This document shows positions 35,511 to 44,147 of a stretch of DNA of 64,000 bases, piece by piece. Source of the stretch: Mycobacterium simiae. GTDB taxonomy: Bacteria; Actinomycetota; Actinomycetes; Mycobacteriales; Mycobacteriaceae. The stretch spans positions 1,736,001-1,800,000 of the forward strand of contig NZ_AP022568.1 in NCBI RefSeq assembly GCF_010727605.1, in the 5' to 3' direction. A program made the position numbers and the translations under genes. The notes beneath the pieces were generated by a model. It saw only the letters and a program-made list of their open reading frames with translations, was not told the DNA's origin and ran no database searches. The stretch's first letter is position 1. Each line of letters starts with the position of its first letter.

Positions 35511-35551
35511 ACCTGGAAAAGTAGACCTGGAAAAGTAGACCCGGAAAGTAG
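35511..35551 (+). repeat. 14-bp direct repeats duplicating the mmaA3 stop codon
   Basis: Directly after the mmaA3 TAG come three tandem units: ACCTGGAAAAGTAG (35511-35524), the same again (35525-35538), and ACCCGGAAAGTAG (35539-35551). Each ends in GAAAAGTAG or GAAAGTAG, echoing the gene's own GCAAAGTAG end. The unit of 14 is not a multiple of three, so the extra TAGs fall in different frames. Confidence 0.85.
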
Positions 35552-35697
35552 ACTCTGTTGCTTGGGCAATGCGGGATGAGGCGCGGGTGGCCCAGCGGCC
35601 GGTTAAGCGGCCCAGTTAAATCGAGTATGGTTGCTGGCCATCGGGCCGATGGTGGGCAGTGCGTTTGAGGCAGCGAATTCAGGAGAAGTAGACGACA

Positions 35698-36594
35698 ATG
35701 GCTGAGCAACCGACCGGCTCGACGAAGATCAGGACGCGGTCTGAGGACATTCAGGCCCACTATGACGTGTCCGACGACTTCTTCGCCCTGTTCCAGGACC
35801 CCACCCGGACGTACAGCTGCGCGTACTTCGAGCCGCCGGAGCTCACCCTCGAGCAAGCCCAATACGCCAAGATCGACCTCAACCTGGAAAAACTCGACCT
35901 CGAGCCGGGCATGACGTTGCTGGACATCGGTTGCGGTTGGGGCACCACCATGCGGCGGGCGGTCGAGCGGTTCGACGTCAACGTGATCGGCCTGACGCTG
36001 TCCAAGAACCAACACGCCCGCTGTGAGCAGGTGCTGGCCGAAATCGACAGCAGCCGCTCGCGCGAGGTGCGGCTGCAGAACTGGGAAGATTTCAGCGAGC
36101 CGGTCGACCGCATCGTCTCGATCGAGGCGTTCGAACACTTCGGGCACGAGAACTACGACGACTTCTTCAAGCGGTGTTTCGACATCATGCCCGAGGACGG
36201 TCGGATGACCGTGCAGAGCAGTGTCAGCTACCACCCCTACGAGCTGGCCGCGCGCGGCAAGAAACTGACCTTCGAGACGGCCCGTTTCATCAAGTTCATC
36301 GTCACCGAGATCTTCCCGGGTGGCCGGCTGCCGACCACCGGCATGATGGTGGAGCACGGCGAGAAGGCTGGATTCGTTGTCCCGCAACCACTTTCGCTTC
36401 GTACACACTACATCAAGACGCTGCACATCTGGGGTGACACCCTGGAGTCCAACCGGGACAAGGCCATCGAGGTCACCTCCGAAGAGGTCTACCAGCGGTA
36501 CATGAAGTACCTGCGCGGCTGCGAGCATTACTTCACCGAGGAGATGCTGGACTGCAGCCTGGTGACCTACCTGAAGCCGGGTGCCTCGATCTGA
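35698..36594 (+). CDS. mmaA4: Hydroxymycolate synthase MmaA4
   Basis: 298-residue SAM-dependent methyltransferase that makes the hydroxymycolate precursor of keto- and methoxymycolates. [20 protein letters not shown] is the MmaA4-specific segment in place of [11 protein letters not shown]; the SAM motif [17 protein letters not shown] and [13 protein letters not shown] follow. AGGAGA lies about 10 bases before the ATG. Matches Rv0642c. With mmaA3 and mmaA1 intact, the set for oxygenated mycolates is complete in this window. Confidence 0.93.
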   Translation: MAEQPTGSTKIRTRSEDIQAHYDVSDDFFALFQDPTRTYSCAYFEPPELTLEQAQYAKIDLNLEKLDLEPGMTLLDIGCGWGTTMRRAVERFDVNVIGLTLSKNQHARCEQVLAEIDSSRSREVRLQNWEDFSEPVDRIVSIEAFEHFGHENYDDFFKRCFDIMPEDGRMTVQSSVSYHPYELAARGKKLTFETARFIKFIVTEIFPGGRLPTTGMMVEHGEKAGFVVPQPLSLRTHYIKTLHIWGDTLESNRDKAIEVTSEEVYQRYMKYLRGCEHYFTEEMLDCSLVTYLKPGASI

Positions 36595-36605
36595 GCCTGC
36601 TCCGC

Positions 36606-36632
36606 TGTCGGATCGATGCTACGTCGTTCGTC
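36606..36632 (+). promoter_or_regulatory. Candidate ECF42-dependent promoter
   Basis: TGTCGG (36606-36611), a 17-base spacer and CGTC (36629-36632), 56 bases before the DGPF-protein ATG. The motif I recall for ECF42 sigma factors is TGTCGA at -35 and CGAC or CGTC at -10, so this differs at one base. It would make the pair self-activating. The consensus is from memory and should be checked. Confidence 0.4.
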
Positions 36633-36688
36633 GGATAGGTAGAGAGTGGAGCATGGGGCTTCGCTCACTACCAGGAGGGTGACCAGAC

Positions 36689-37387
36689 ATGCAGTACTTC
36701 GCCTTGTTGATCAGCAGAGAGCAAGACCGCACGGCCGACGATCCAGCGACCGCGATGGCGGCCTGGCAGGAATTCCACGCCAAGGCCGGCGCGGCGATCA
36801 AGGCCGGAGATGCGCTGGTCCCCGCGGCCGACGCGGTGGTCATCAGCGGCGGCCCGGACGCGCCGGTGGTCACCGACGGTCCCTTCGCCGAGTCCGCCGA
36901 GGTGGCCTGCGGCTACTACCTGCTGGAAGCGGAAAACCTCGACGAGGCGCTGGCACTGGCACGCGACATTCCGCTGGCCGAGTTCGGCGCGGTGGAACTG
37001 TGGCCGGTGGTCCACTCGATCGCGCCGTCGCGGCCCCTCACCGGCACCGACTGGCTCGCGTTGCTGCTGGAACCGCCCGAATCCGCGCACACCCCGGGCA
37101 CCCCGGAGTGGGAGGCGGTCGCGGCGAAGCATGCCGAGCTGCATGCGGCCGCCGGCGAGCGGGTGATCGGTGGGGCCGCTTTGCACGATCGGACCACGGC
37201 AACGACCGTCCGGGTACGCGACGGGGAAGTCCTGATCACCGACGGACCGTACGTGGAGGGCGCCGAAATCGCCACCGGCATCTACCTGCTCGACGCCGCG
37301 GACCGCGACGAGGCCGTCAAGATCGCGTCGATGATTCCCGCTTCCACGGTGCAGCTGCGCCAACTCGCTGGAGTCTCTGGACTCTGA
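36689..37387 (+). CDS. Two-domain DGPF/YCII-family protein, ECF42 partner
   Basis: 232-residue protein made of two tandem YCII-related (dimeric ferredoxin-like) domains. The hallmark motif is DGPF at residues 63-66 (VTDGPFAE) in the first and DGPY at 185-188 (ITDGPYVEG) in the second, each followed by GYYLLEA or GIYLLDA. Single-domain DGPF proteins are the conserved genomic partners of ECF42 sigma factors, and here a sigma gene starts 9 bases downstream. Role unknown; proposed as a sensor or auxiliary of the sigma factor, though published work on ECF42 has not shown a simple anti-sigma function as far as I recall. CAGGAGGG is a strong ribosome binding site. Confidence 0.88.
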   Translation: MQYFALLISREQDRTADDPATAMAAWQEFHAKAGAAIKAGDALVPAADAVVISGGPDAPVVTDGPFAESAEVACGYYLLEAENLDEALALARDIPLAEFGAVELWPVVHSIAPSRPLTGTDWLALLLEPPESAHTPGTPEWEAVAAKHAELHAAAGERVIGGAALHDRTTATTVRVRDGEVLITDGPYVEGAEIATGIYLLDAADRDEAVKIASMIPASTVQLRQLAGVSGL

Positions 37388-37396
37388 CCGCCCGCA

Positions 37397-38614
37397 ATGA
37401 CCAACCTGGACGGCGTCTTCCGCCGGGAATGGGGCCCGGCCGTCGCCGCACTCGCCCGGTGGTCGGGTGACCTCACCGTCGCCGAGGACGCCGTCCAGGA
37501 GGCCTGCGCCGAGGCGCTGCGCAGCTGGCCGCGCGACGGTGTGCCCGACAATCCCGGCGGATGGCTGACGACCGTCGCACGTAACCGCGCCCGGGACCGG
37601 CTCCGCCGCGAATCCATCCGTCCCGGAAAGGAATTCGCCGCTTTCGTGGACGACATCAGGGCTCGCACCGAGCGCACCGATCCTCATCCGGTTCGCGACG
37701 ACGAGCTGCGGATGATGTTCACCTGTGCTCATCCGGCACTGGACCGGCAATCGCAGCTGGCGTTGACGCTGCGGCTGGTGTCCGGTTTGACCGTTTCCGA
37801 GATCGCGCGCGCCCTGCTGCAGACGGAGGCCGCTATCGGTCAACGAATCACGCGGGCCAAGAACAAGATTCGCCACGCCAACATCCCGCTACGGGTGCCG
37901 CCGGCGGAACTGTTGGCGGAGCGAACACCGCACGTATTGGGTTGCATCTACTCGGTTTTCACCGAGGGATATTGGTCAACCGCGGGCACTTCGGCGATTC
38001 GCGACGAACTGTGTGACGAAGGCGTCCGGCTGGCCGGTGAGCTGTGCGCCTTGATGCCCGACGAGCAGGAAGCACACGCATTGGCCGCGTTGACGTTGTT
38101 GCATGACTCCAGGCGGGCGACGCGGATGGACGACAACGGAATGCTGGTGCCACTGGAAGAGCAGGACCGGCGTCGTTGGGACCGGGGCCGGATCGCCCGC
38201 GGACTGGATCGGTTGCGCCGAGCCGAAGGTTCCGCCGGCCCGTATCTGCCCCAGGCGGTGATCGCCGCCCTGCACGCGACGGCTCCGTCGTGGGAGCAAA
38301 CCGATTGGCCCACGATCTGCCTGGCCTACGACCGACTGGTGGCGTTGACGGGTTCGCCGGTGGCGGGCGCTAACCGCGCGTTGGCGATCGGCTTCCGGGA
38401 CGGCGCCGCGGCCGGGCTTGCCGCACTGGACGAGGTTGCGCGCGATCCCCGACTGAGCCGCTCGAACCTCGTCGCGACATTGCGAGCCGACTTGCTGCGA
38501 CGCGCGGGACAGCGCGACGAAGCGCTCACCTGGTATCGAAAAGCTTTGCAGTCCAACGGGTCCGAACCAGGGCGCGACTTCTTGCGGCGACGGATCGCCG
38601 AGTGCGGCGGCTAG
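37397..38614 (+). CDS. ECF42-type RNA polymerase sigma factor with long C-terminal extension
   Basis: 405-residue extracytoplasmic-function sigma factor. Region 2 (about residues 5-75) includes LTVAEDAVQEACAEALRSW and the promoter-opening GWLTTVARNRARDRLRRE. Region 4 (about 105-155) includes LRLVSGLTVSEIARALLQTE. The remaining 240 residues form a helical TPR-like extension (VFTEGYWSTAGT, LVALTGSPVAGANRALAIG, DLLRRAGQRDEALTWYRKAL), the diagnostic architecture of ECF42. Preceded at 9 bases by the DGPF protein. In H37Rv mmaA4 is next to rplA, so this pair is an insertion. Confidence 0.9.
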   Translation: MTNLDGVFRREWGPAVAALARWSGDLTVAEDAVQEACAEALRSWPRDGVPDNPGGWLTTVARNRARDRLRRESIRPGKEFAAFVDDIRARTERTDPHPVRDDELRMMFTCAHPALDRQSQLALTLRLVSGLTVSEIARALLQTEAAIGQRITRAKNKIRHANIPLRVPPAELLAERTPHVLGCIYSVFTEGYWSTAGTSAIRDELCDEGVRLAGELCALMPDEQEAHALAALTLLHDSRRATRMDDNGMLVPLEEQDRRRWDRGRIARGLDRLRRAEGSAGPYLPQAVIAALHATAPSWEQTDWPTICLAYDRLVALTGSPVAGANRALAIGFRDGAAAGLAALDEVARDPRLSRSNLVATLRADLLRRAGQRDEALTWYRKALQSNGSEPGRDFLRRRIAECGG

Positions 38615-38682
38615 CTACGGCCAACGTCGAGTCGTGGCGCCGATTTCGCGGCTAAACACCCGACAAGTCGACGCTCGACGCA

Positions 38683-39024
38683 TTACTCCTGGCAACCCGA
38701 TGGTCGGATCCGCTCACCGGCGCCGTTGACGCCGGATCGCTACTCCCGGCAACCCGATGGTCGGATCCGCTCACCGGCGCCGTTGACGCCGGATCGCTAC
38801 TCCCGGCAACCCGATGGTCGGATCCGCTCACCGGCGCCGTTGACGCCGGATCGCTACTCCCGGCAACCCGATGGTCGGATCCGCTCACCGGCGCCGTTGA
38901 CGCCGGATCGCTACTCCCGGCAACCCGATGGTCGGATCCGCTCACCGGCGCCGTTGACGCCGGATCGCTACTCCCGGCAACCCGATGGTCGGATCCGCTC
39001 ACCGGCGCCGTTGGCGCCGGATCG
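38683..39024. repeat. 57-bp tandem repeat (VNTR), six units, at the rplA 3' end
   Basis: Six contiguous units start at 38683, 38740, 38797, 38854, 38911 and 38968. Units 2-5 appear identical; unit 1 has T for C at its first and eighth positions, and unit 6 has GGCGCC where the others have GACGCC. Each begins with (C/T)TACTCC and contains CGGATCCG and CACCGGCGCC. On the minus strand each unit ends in GGGAGTAG, mirroring the GAGGAGTAG end of rplA, so every unit carries a TAG in the rplA frame. GGCGYC-AAC-GGCGCC in each unit can form a hairpin. The remaining 68 bases up to the sigma factor stop show no feature. Confidence 0.92.
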
Positions 39025-39732
39025 CTACTCCTCCGTGAAGTTGCGGGTGACCGACGGGTCGACCGGAATCCCCGGGCCCGTCGTCGTCGACACGGTGACC
39101 TTCTTCAGGTAGCGGCCCTTGGACGACGACGGCTTGAGCCGCAGCACCTCGTCGATCGCGGCCCCGTAGTTCTCGGCGAGGTTCTTCTCGTCGAACGATG
39201 CCTTGCCGATCACAAAGTGCAGGTTGGCCTGCTTGTCGACACGGAAGTTGATCTTGCCGCCCTTGATGTCGGAGACAGCCTTGGCGACGTCGGGAGTCAC
39301 GGTGCCGGTCTTGGGGTTGGGCATCAGGCCGCGGGGACCCAGCACGCGGGCAATACGACCGACCTTAGCCATCTGGTCCGGCGTCGCGATCGCAGCATCG
39401 AATTCCAGCCAGCCGCCCTGAATCTTCTCGATCAGGTCGTCGCTGCCGACGATGTCGGCGCCGGCGGCCTGCGCCTGCTCGGCCTTGTCACCCACGGCGA
39501 ACACCGCGACGCGGGCCGTCTTGCCGGTGCCGTGCGGCAGGTTGACCGTGCCGCGGACCATCTGGTCGGCTTTGCGTGGATCGACACCCAGCCGGATCGC
39601 CACCTCCACGGTCGCGTCCTGCTTGGTCGATGCCGTCTCCTTGGCCAGCCTGGCCGCCTCGAGCGGGCTGTACAGGTTGTTGCGGTCCACCTTCTCCGCG
39701 GCGGCGCGGTATGCCTTGCTGTTCTTGCTCAC
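39025..39732 (-). CDS. rplA: 50S ribosomal protein L1
   Basis: 235-residue L1-stalk protein controlling release of deacylated tRNA, and in many bacteria translational repressor of its own operon. [19 protein letters not shown] at the N-terminus, with the conserved [19 protein letters not shown] and [19 protein letters not shown]. The stop TAG is the first of a series repeated in the 57-bp array downstream. Second gene of rplK-rplA, 87 bases after rplK. Confidence 0.98.
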   Translation of the reverse strand: MSKNSKAYRAAAEKVDRNNLYSPLEAARLAKETASTKQDATVEVAIRLGVDPRKADQMVRGTVNLPHGTGKTARVAVFAVGDKAEQAQAAGADIVGSDDLIEKIQGGWLEFDAAIATPDQMAKVGRIARVLGPRGLMPNPKTGTVTPDVAKAVSDIKGGKINFRVDKQANLHFVIGKASFDEKNLAENYGAAIDEVLRLKPSSSKGRYLKKVTVSTTTGPGIPVDPSVTRNFTEE

Positions 39733-39819
39733 TTACTCATCCAATCTGGTGTTGGGTCGTGGTTGCGAAGCGGGCCGAAGCTGGCCCTCCCACGGTTGGG
39801 GCGGTGAAGTTGTGCCGGG

Positions 39820-40248
39820 CTACTCGACGGTGATGCCCATCGACCGGGCGGTACCGGCGATGATCTTGGCGGCGGCGTCGATGTCGTTGGCGTTGAGGTC
39901 GGTCTTCTTGGTCTCGGCGATTTCGCGCACCTGGTCCCACGTCACCTTGGCGACCTTGTTCTTGTGCGGCTCGGCCGAACCCTTGCCCACCCCGGCGGCC
40001 TTGAGCAGCAGCTTGGCGGCGGGCGGTGTCTTGAGCGCGAAGGTGAAGCTGCGATCCTCGTAAACCGTGATCTCCACCGGGATCACGTTGCCGCGCTGGT
40101 TTTCCGTCGCGGCGTTGTATGCCTTGCAGAACTCCATGATGTTGACACCGTGCTGGCCGAGCGCGGGCCCCACCGGCGGCGCCGGGTTCGCCTGTCCCGC
40201 CACGATTTGGAGCTTGATCAGCCCAACGACCTTCTTCTTCGGGGCCAT
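39820..40248 (-). CDS. rplK: 50S ribosomal protein L11
   Basis: 142-residue protein of the GTPase-associated centre. [19 protein letters not shown] at the N-terminus, with the [20 protein letters not shown] proline-rich segment that contacts thiopeptide antibiotics. The ATG is chosen because the L11 fold starts here; GTAGGAA is upstream. Downstream of nusG with a 59-base gap, upstream of rplA. Confidence 0.98.
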   Translation of the reverse strand: MAPKKKVVGLIKLQIVAGQANPAPPVGPALGQHGVNIMEFCKAYNAATENQRGNVIPVEITVYEDRSFTFALKTPPAAKLLLKAAGVGKGSAEPHKNKVAKVTWDQVREIAETKKTDLNANDIDAAAKIIAGTARSMGITVE

Positions 40249-40307
40249 GAGATTCCTACGTTCCTTCCTGGTTATGCGCCCAGCCGTGCCGCGAACGGAC
40301 CGGCCGG

Positions 40308-41102
<795 letters not shown>

Positions 41103-41118
41103 CTATCGCTTACGAAGC

Positions 41119-41589
41119 TCAGCCGAACACCAGCAGGGCCAGCTTGGTCAGGCCGAAATCAGACAGGCCGACCAGCGCCACCATGAATGCGAGGAATATC
41201 AGCACCACCGAGGTGTAGGTGAGCATCTGCTTGCGGTTCGGCCAGATCACCTTCCGCATCTCCGCAACGACCTGCTTGAGGTAGTTGAAGACGAAAACGA
41301 AGGGATTGGCCGTCCGGTCCCCGGACTTCTTCGGCTGCTTGGTCTTTTTGTCAGCCTTCTTGGCCGACTTCTTAGCCGAGGTTGTCTGGGTGGACTCCTC
41401 TGCGGCCTCAACGTCGTCCGCGGACTCGCCGTCGTCGCTATCGACCACACGCTGCCGGGACCGTTTTCCGGTCGGGCGCTGCGGTTTGGTCACCACGGCC
41501 GTCCGACCGCCGCTCGCGGGGGCGTCGGTCTCGCCGTCGTCGCGTGCAGCGTCGTTGGCAGCACCGATACCGGGGCCCTCGTCGCTCAC
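41119..41589 (-). CDS. secE: Preprotein translocase subunit SecE
   Basis: 156-residue SecYEG subunit. A long hydrophilic N-terminal extension rich in Lys, Thr and acidic residues (1-90) precedes the conserved amphipathic helix and single membrane segment: [20 protein letters not shown] then [23 protein letters not shown] start with AAAGGAG. First gene of secE-nusG, downstream of tRNA-Trp. Confidence 0.95.
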   Translation of the reverse strand: MSDEGPGIGAANDAARDDGETDAPASGGRTAVVTKPQRPTGKRSRQRVVDSDDGESADDVEAAEESTQTTSAKKSAKKADKKTKQPKKSGDRTANPFVFVFNYLKQVVAEMRKVIWPNRKQMLTYTSVVLIFLAFMVALVGLSDFGLTKLALLVFG

Positions 41590-41688
41590 CGCATGCTCCT
41601 TTGTTCGCTAGCTATCTCATTGATTCGTGCCGAGCTCTTCGGACACGCCGTTCTGTGTCCAGCATGGCACGATCTTCGTTGCCTTCTG

Positions 41689-41761
<73 letters not shown>

Positions 41762-41911
41762 TCGCGGTTGGCAGGCCAACCTGCGCTTACCTACCGGGGC
41801 CTACATGACACGCGCGCTCCCCGTTCGGTGATCGCCGAACCTACGGACAGCGCGCTGTAATGGGAAAACCCCGAGGTCCGAGTGTACATCGGCACGGGAG
41901 TCAGATACTAA

Positions 41912-42424
41912 TTACGCGGTTCTGACGACCTGGCCGGATTCGTGGTCCCATCTGAGCTTGATGGTTTCGTCGTCCGTTTCTTCCCGGTATTGACCCACCA
42001 ACGTGGTGTAGGCCTCCATGACGACCTCGCCTTCGTCGTTGGTGCAGATGTTCTTGGTAACGACGATGTCGGCCCCGAAACGCTCGACGACGGACTCGAT
42101 GTCCATCCGACCCCACAGCTTGTCGCCGGCCTTGATCGGCCGGTAGAACACGAACCGCTGTTCGACCTGGACGATCACCAGGTTCTCCATGCCCAGGTCG
42201 ACGTGTCGGAAAAAATCCAGCTGCACGTACTTGGCAAAGATCGTGACCAGGGTCGGCGGGGCGATGATGGCGTCATAGCCCAGCTCGGCCGCGGCGGCCT
42301 CGTCGTAGTGCGCCGGATGATCGCACTTGATGGCGCGGGCGAACTCGCGGAGCTGCTCCCGCCCGACGACGAAGTAGTCCGGATACCGCCAGACCATGCC
42401 GCGGATATCGGTCTTGAGCGCCAT
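41912..42424 (-). CDS. hadC: (3R)-hydroxyacyl-ACP dehydratase subunit HadC
   Basis: 170-residue non-catalytic substrate-binding partner of HadB in the FAS-II dehydratase HadBC, acting on long meromycolate intermediates. N-terminal MALKTDIRGMVWRYPDYFVV matches the HadA/HadC hot-dog fold, and no catalytic Asp-His hydratase motif is present. Follows hadB by 3 bases. The cell-wall role follows from the conserved hadABC gene order. Confidence 0.95.
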   Translation of the reverse strand: MALKTDIRGMVWRYPDYFVVGREQLREFARAIKCDHPAHYDEAAAAELGYDAIIAPPTLVTIFAKYVQLDFFRHVDLGMENLVIVQVEQRFVFYRPIKAGDKLWGRMDIESVVERFGADIVVTKNICTNDEGEVVMEAYTTLVGQYREETDDETIKLRWDHESGQVVRTA

Positions 42425-42427
42425 CGT

Positions 42428-42856
42428 TTACGCCAGCTTGGCCGAGGCGATGGCCCGTCCGAAGATCTTCTTGCCGCCGGTGGTGGCGGTGAGCGCGATG
42501 GTCACCGACTTAGTCTCGGGATCCAACGACTTCACTCGCCCGCTGAACACCAGCTCCGCGCCCTTGCCGTCGTTGGGCACCGGCACCACGGCGGTGAAGC
42601 GGACGTTGTATTCGGTGACCGCGCCCGGGTCGCCGACCCACGAGGTGACGTAGCCGCCACCGATGCCCATGGTCAGCATGCCGTGGGCGATCGCAGTGTC
42701 CAGGCCGACGACCTTGGCGATCTCGTCGTCCCAGTGGATGGGGTTCAGGTCGCCGGACACCCCCGCGTAGTTCACCAGGTCCTGGCGCGTCAGCGGGTAC
42801 GTCTTCTCCGGAAGCTGGTCACCCACCTTCACCGAGCTGAACTCACGCAGTGGCAT
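42428..42856 (-). CDS. hadB: (3R)-hydroxyacyl-ACP dehydratase catalytic subunit HadB
   Basis: 142-residue catalytic subunit of the FAS-II dehydratases HadAB and HadBC in mycolic acid elongation. The hydratase-2 motif SGDLNPIHWDDEIAKVVGL carries the catalytic Asp and His, followed by AIAHGMLTMGIGGG. The start MPLREFSSVKVGD overlaps the hadA end by 14 bases, so the two are translated together. Length matches Rv0636. Confidence 0.96.
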   Translation of the reverse strand: MPLREFSSVKVGDQLPEKTYPLTRQDLVNYAGVSGDLNPIHWDDEIAKVVGLDTAIAHGMLTMGIGGGYVTSWVGDPGAVTEYNVRFTAVVPVPNDGKGAELVFSGRVKSLDPETKSVTIALTATTGGKKIFGRAIASAKLA

Positions 42857-43322
42857 CAGAAAATCCCTCTTCTCCATCCTCGCCGGCACGGCCCGCCAGG
42901 GTCGTGTAGGTCTCCTGCACGATGTCACCCGCTTCGTCGGTGATCACGTTCTTGGTCACGATGATCTGGGTCCCGTGCGAAACGCGCATGGAGTCGACGT
43001 ACACGTCGCAATAGAGACGGTCACCGGCCACCATGGGTTTGAAGTACTTCAGCACCTGGTCGACCTGCACGATTTGCGCGTCGTGCACCGTGATGTTGGC
43101 GCTTTTGAAGAACGCCGACTGCGCCTGGTAGCCGAACACACAGCAAAATGTCAGCGGGGCCAGCAGGCCCTTGTGCCCAAGCTCGGCGGCCGCCCCTTCG
43201 TCGAAAAACGAGGGGTCGTCGTTCTGCACGGCCGTCGCGTACTCGCGGATCTTTTCCCGCTCCACCTCGTAGTAGTCGGGGTAGCGGTAGTGCATCCCGA
43301 CGATGTCCTTGGTCAACGGCAC
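42843..43322 (-). CDS. hadA: (3R)-hydroxyacyl-ACP dehydratase subunit HadA
   Basis: 159-residue substrate-binding partner of HadB for shorter FAS-II intermediates, and the known target of thiacetazone and isoxyl through Cys61. It starts at GTG (VPLTKDIVGMHYRYP). The Cys region is LAPLTFCCVFGYQAQ, with two adjacent cysteines; H37Rv HadA has a single Cys there by my recollection. First gene of hadABC, 47 bases after rpmG. Confidence 0.94.
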   Translation of the reverse strand: MPLTKDIVGMHYRYPDYYEVEREKIREYATAVQNDDPSFFDEGAAAELGHKGLLAPLTFCCVFGYQAQSAFFKSANITVHDAQIVQVDQVLKYFKPMVAGDRLYCDVYVDSMRVSHGTQIIVTKNVITDEAGDIVQETYTTLAGRAGEDGEEGFSDATA

Positions 43323-43369
43323 GGCTTCAAAACCTACCTGGTGAATGTCGTCATAACGGTCGAAGCAAA

Positions 43370-43537
43370 TTAGCGCGTCTCGCGGTGCGCCTGGTGCTTG
43401 CCGCAGTTCGGGCAGAACTTCTTCAGCTCGAGCCGGTCCGGATCGTTGCGGCGGTTCTTCTTCGTGATGTAGTTGCGGTGCTTGCACACCTCACAGGCCA
43501 AAGTGATCTTCGGCCGCACATCCGTACTGGAAGCCAT
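43370..43537 (-). CDS. rpmG: 50S ribosomal protein L33, zinc-binding type
   Basis: 55-residue ribosomal protein: [20 protein letters not shown] at the N-terminus and HQAHRETR at the C-terminus. Two CxxC pairs (CEVC and CPNC) make it the zinc-binding (C+) form. Mycobacteria also encode a cysteine-free L33 used under zinc starvation; that gene is not in this window. It sits between tRNA-Met and hadA, as in H37Rv (rpmG2). Confidence 0.97.
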
Positions 43538-43573
43538 GTCTGTTCTCTCTCACAAATGCACATTGTTGTGTTG

Positions 43574-43647
<74 letters not shown>

Positions 43648-43683
43648 TCTGGTACGCGCCGCCCGCCTGCTCGGCGTCCGCCG

Positions 43684-43756
43684 AGCCCCCTAACGGAATC
43701 GAACCGTTGACCTTTTCCTTACCATGGAAACGCTCTACCGACTGAGCTAAGGGGGC
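43684..43756 (-). tRNA. tRNA-Thr (anticodon GGT)
   Basis: 73 bases. The acceptor GCCCCCT pairs with AGGGGGC, discriminator T. The D arm is GCTCAGTCGGTAGAGC, the anticodon loop ATGGTAA gives GGT, and the T arm is ACGGTTCGATTCCGT. First of the Thr-Met tRNA pair before rpmG-hadABC. Confidence 0.95.
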
Positions 43757-43830
43757 CTGGAACCCGTAGCGATCAGTCGTGCCTCGGGCCTAAAAGAGGG
43801 TACAGCGCCACGCGCGACGGCACCAAACCG

Positions 43831-44037
43831 TCACCCCGGGTCGCCGTTGCGGCGCCGTTGCCAGGCGCTGAGGTCGCTGAACTCGTCGTAGATGTCGGCT
43901 TGCTCGCCGTCCGCGTTGCCATCGAGCAGCATGCGCAGCGCAAGATGGATCGCCTCGCGCGCGTCTGCCACGTGATACCGGCGGATTGCCTCCTGGACCA
44001 GATCGTCATCGATCTCGATCTCGACCTTTTTCAGCAT
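43831..44037 (-). CDS. VapB-type antitoxin-like protein without adjacent toxin
   Basis: 68-residue protein beginning MLKKVEIEIDDDLVQEAIRR, the ribbon-helix-helix start found in VapB antitoxins (E/DIDDxLVxEA), then a YHVADAREAIHLALRMLL helix and an acidic C-terminus YDEFSDLSAWQ that in VapB proteins contacts the toxin. No PIN-domain VapC gene lies on either side; tRNA-Thr follows and a metallo-hydrolase diverges. A TATTGT -10 box 6 bases upstream of the ATG suggests a leaderless transcript. An upstream in-frame reading is rejected on that ground. Confidence 0.75.
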   Translation of the reverse strand: MLKKVEIEIDDDLVQEAIRRYHVADAREAIHLALRMLLDGNADGEQADIYDEFSDLSAWQRRRNGDPG

Positions 44038-44043
44038 GCACAA

Positions 44044-44049
44044 ACAATA
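44044..44049 (-). promoter_or_regulatory. -10 box for a leaderless vapB-like transcript
   Basis: On the minus strand TATTGT ends 6 bases before the ATG at 44037, a spacing that puts the transcription start at the start codon. No clear -35 or Shine-Dalgarno. Confidence 0.45.
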
Positions 44050-44135
44050 CCCACGGCAAACCCGCCTAATCTTGCCCAGAAACGCGGTTGACGGGCCGAT
44101 ATGCGCCCGGCATGTGCGACTAATCGACCGGGTCA

Positions 44136-44141
44136 TAGGCT
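44136..44141 (+). promoter_or_regulatory. -10 box for a leaderless metallo-hydrolase transcript
   Basis: TAGGCT ends 6 bases before the GTG at 44148, and there is no Shine-Dalgarno, which together suggest transcription beginning at the GTG. It is in the divergent region shared with the VapB-like gene. Confidence 0.4.
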
Positions 44142-44147
44142 GAGCGG

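Noticed and set aside
38683..39024. CRISPR array
   Set aside because: The units are contiguous and near identical, with no unique spacers and no cas genes.
38652..39112. Reading frames on both strands with 19-residue repeats through the tandem array
   Set aside because: They exist only because the 57-bp unit is a multiple of three without stops in those frames. No start or ribosome binding site, and one runs into rplA antisense.
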